DNA from: Burkholderiaceae bacterium
Lineage (GTDB): Bacteria > Pseudomonadota > Gammaproteobacteria > Burkholderiales > Burkholderiaceae_C
Direction: 5' to 3'
DNA length: 7,608 bases
Assembly: GCA_029864165.1 (NCBI GenBank)
Contig: JAOTTZ010000073.1
Location: 1-7,608 of the forward strand
A model generated the notes under the pieces. It did no database searches, was not told the origin of the DNA, and was given only the letters and a program-made list of their open reading frames with translations. Below, piece by piece: positions 7,601-7,608 of the stretch. Each line of letters starts with the position of its first letter. Within the stretch, counting starts at the first letter, position 1. A program made the position numbers and the translations under genes.

Positions 7601-7608
7601 GCGACCTT
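7594..7608 (-). CDS. Last codons of the upstream gene, probably pilI (CheW-like adaptor), 5' part outside the window
   Basis: Only 15 bases are visible. One frame gives Lys-Val-Ala-Ala then TGA (7596-7594); a second frame ends at TAA (7592-7590) after RSRPE, so the reading frame cannot be decided here. The identity comes from position alone: in Pil-Chp operons a CheW-like pilI normally sits directly before pilJ on the same strand. No domain evidence is available in this window, so no gene symbol is assigned. Confidence 0.3.

Overview
This window is a GC-rich proteobacterial segment read entirely from the minus strand. It carries part of a type IV pilus chemosensory operon of the Pil-Chp kind. 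In transcription order (right to left) it holds: the last few codons of an upstream gene, probably the CheW-like adaptor pilI (7608 to about 7594); a complete pilJ methyl-accepting receptor (7540 to 5183, 785 aa); and the first 1704 codons of a very large ChpA/PilL-type hybrid histidine kinase (5113 to the window edge). The kinase has no stop in the window and is cut in the ATP-binding domain.

The gene order pilI-pilJ-chpA, the receptor's PilJ-type signalling tip, and sequence stretches typical of betaproteobacterial ChpA proteins suggest a betaproteobacterium, perhaps Burkholderiales. This is an inference from protein character, not a species call.

Layout: 7597-7608 tail of the upstream gene; 7541-7593 short gap with a small hairpin and the pilJ Shine-Dalgarno; 5183-7540 pilJ; 5114-5182 69-nt gap with an 8-bp hairpin just before the chpA Shine-Dalgarno; 1-5113 chpA (partial). 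No stretch longer than 70 bases lacks a gene. I see no RNA genes, mobile elements, CRISPR arrays or clear promoters. The plus-strand open frames are GC-rich shadows of these two genes.

By analogy with the Pseudomonas Pil-Chp pathway, PilJ is a membrane receptor that senses pilus- or surface-related signals. It controls autophosphorylation of ChpA through CheW-like adaptors (PilI, ChpC). ChpA then passes phosphate, via several Hpt domains, to the response regulators PilG and PilH, which bias pilus extension and retraction and, in some species, cAMP level. Nothing here is a clearly undescribed system. The points worth a second look are the long N-terminal cytoplasmic extension of PilJ, its duplicated sensor module, the large FimL-like N-terminal half of ChpA, the mixed Hpt motifs, and hairpins in both intergenic gaps.
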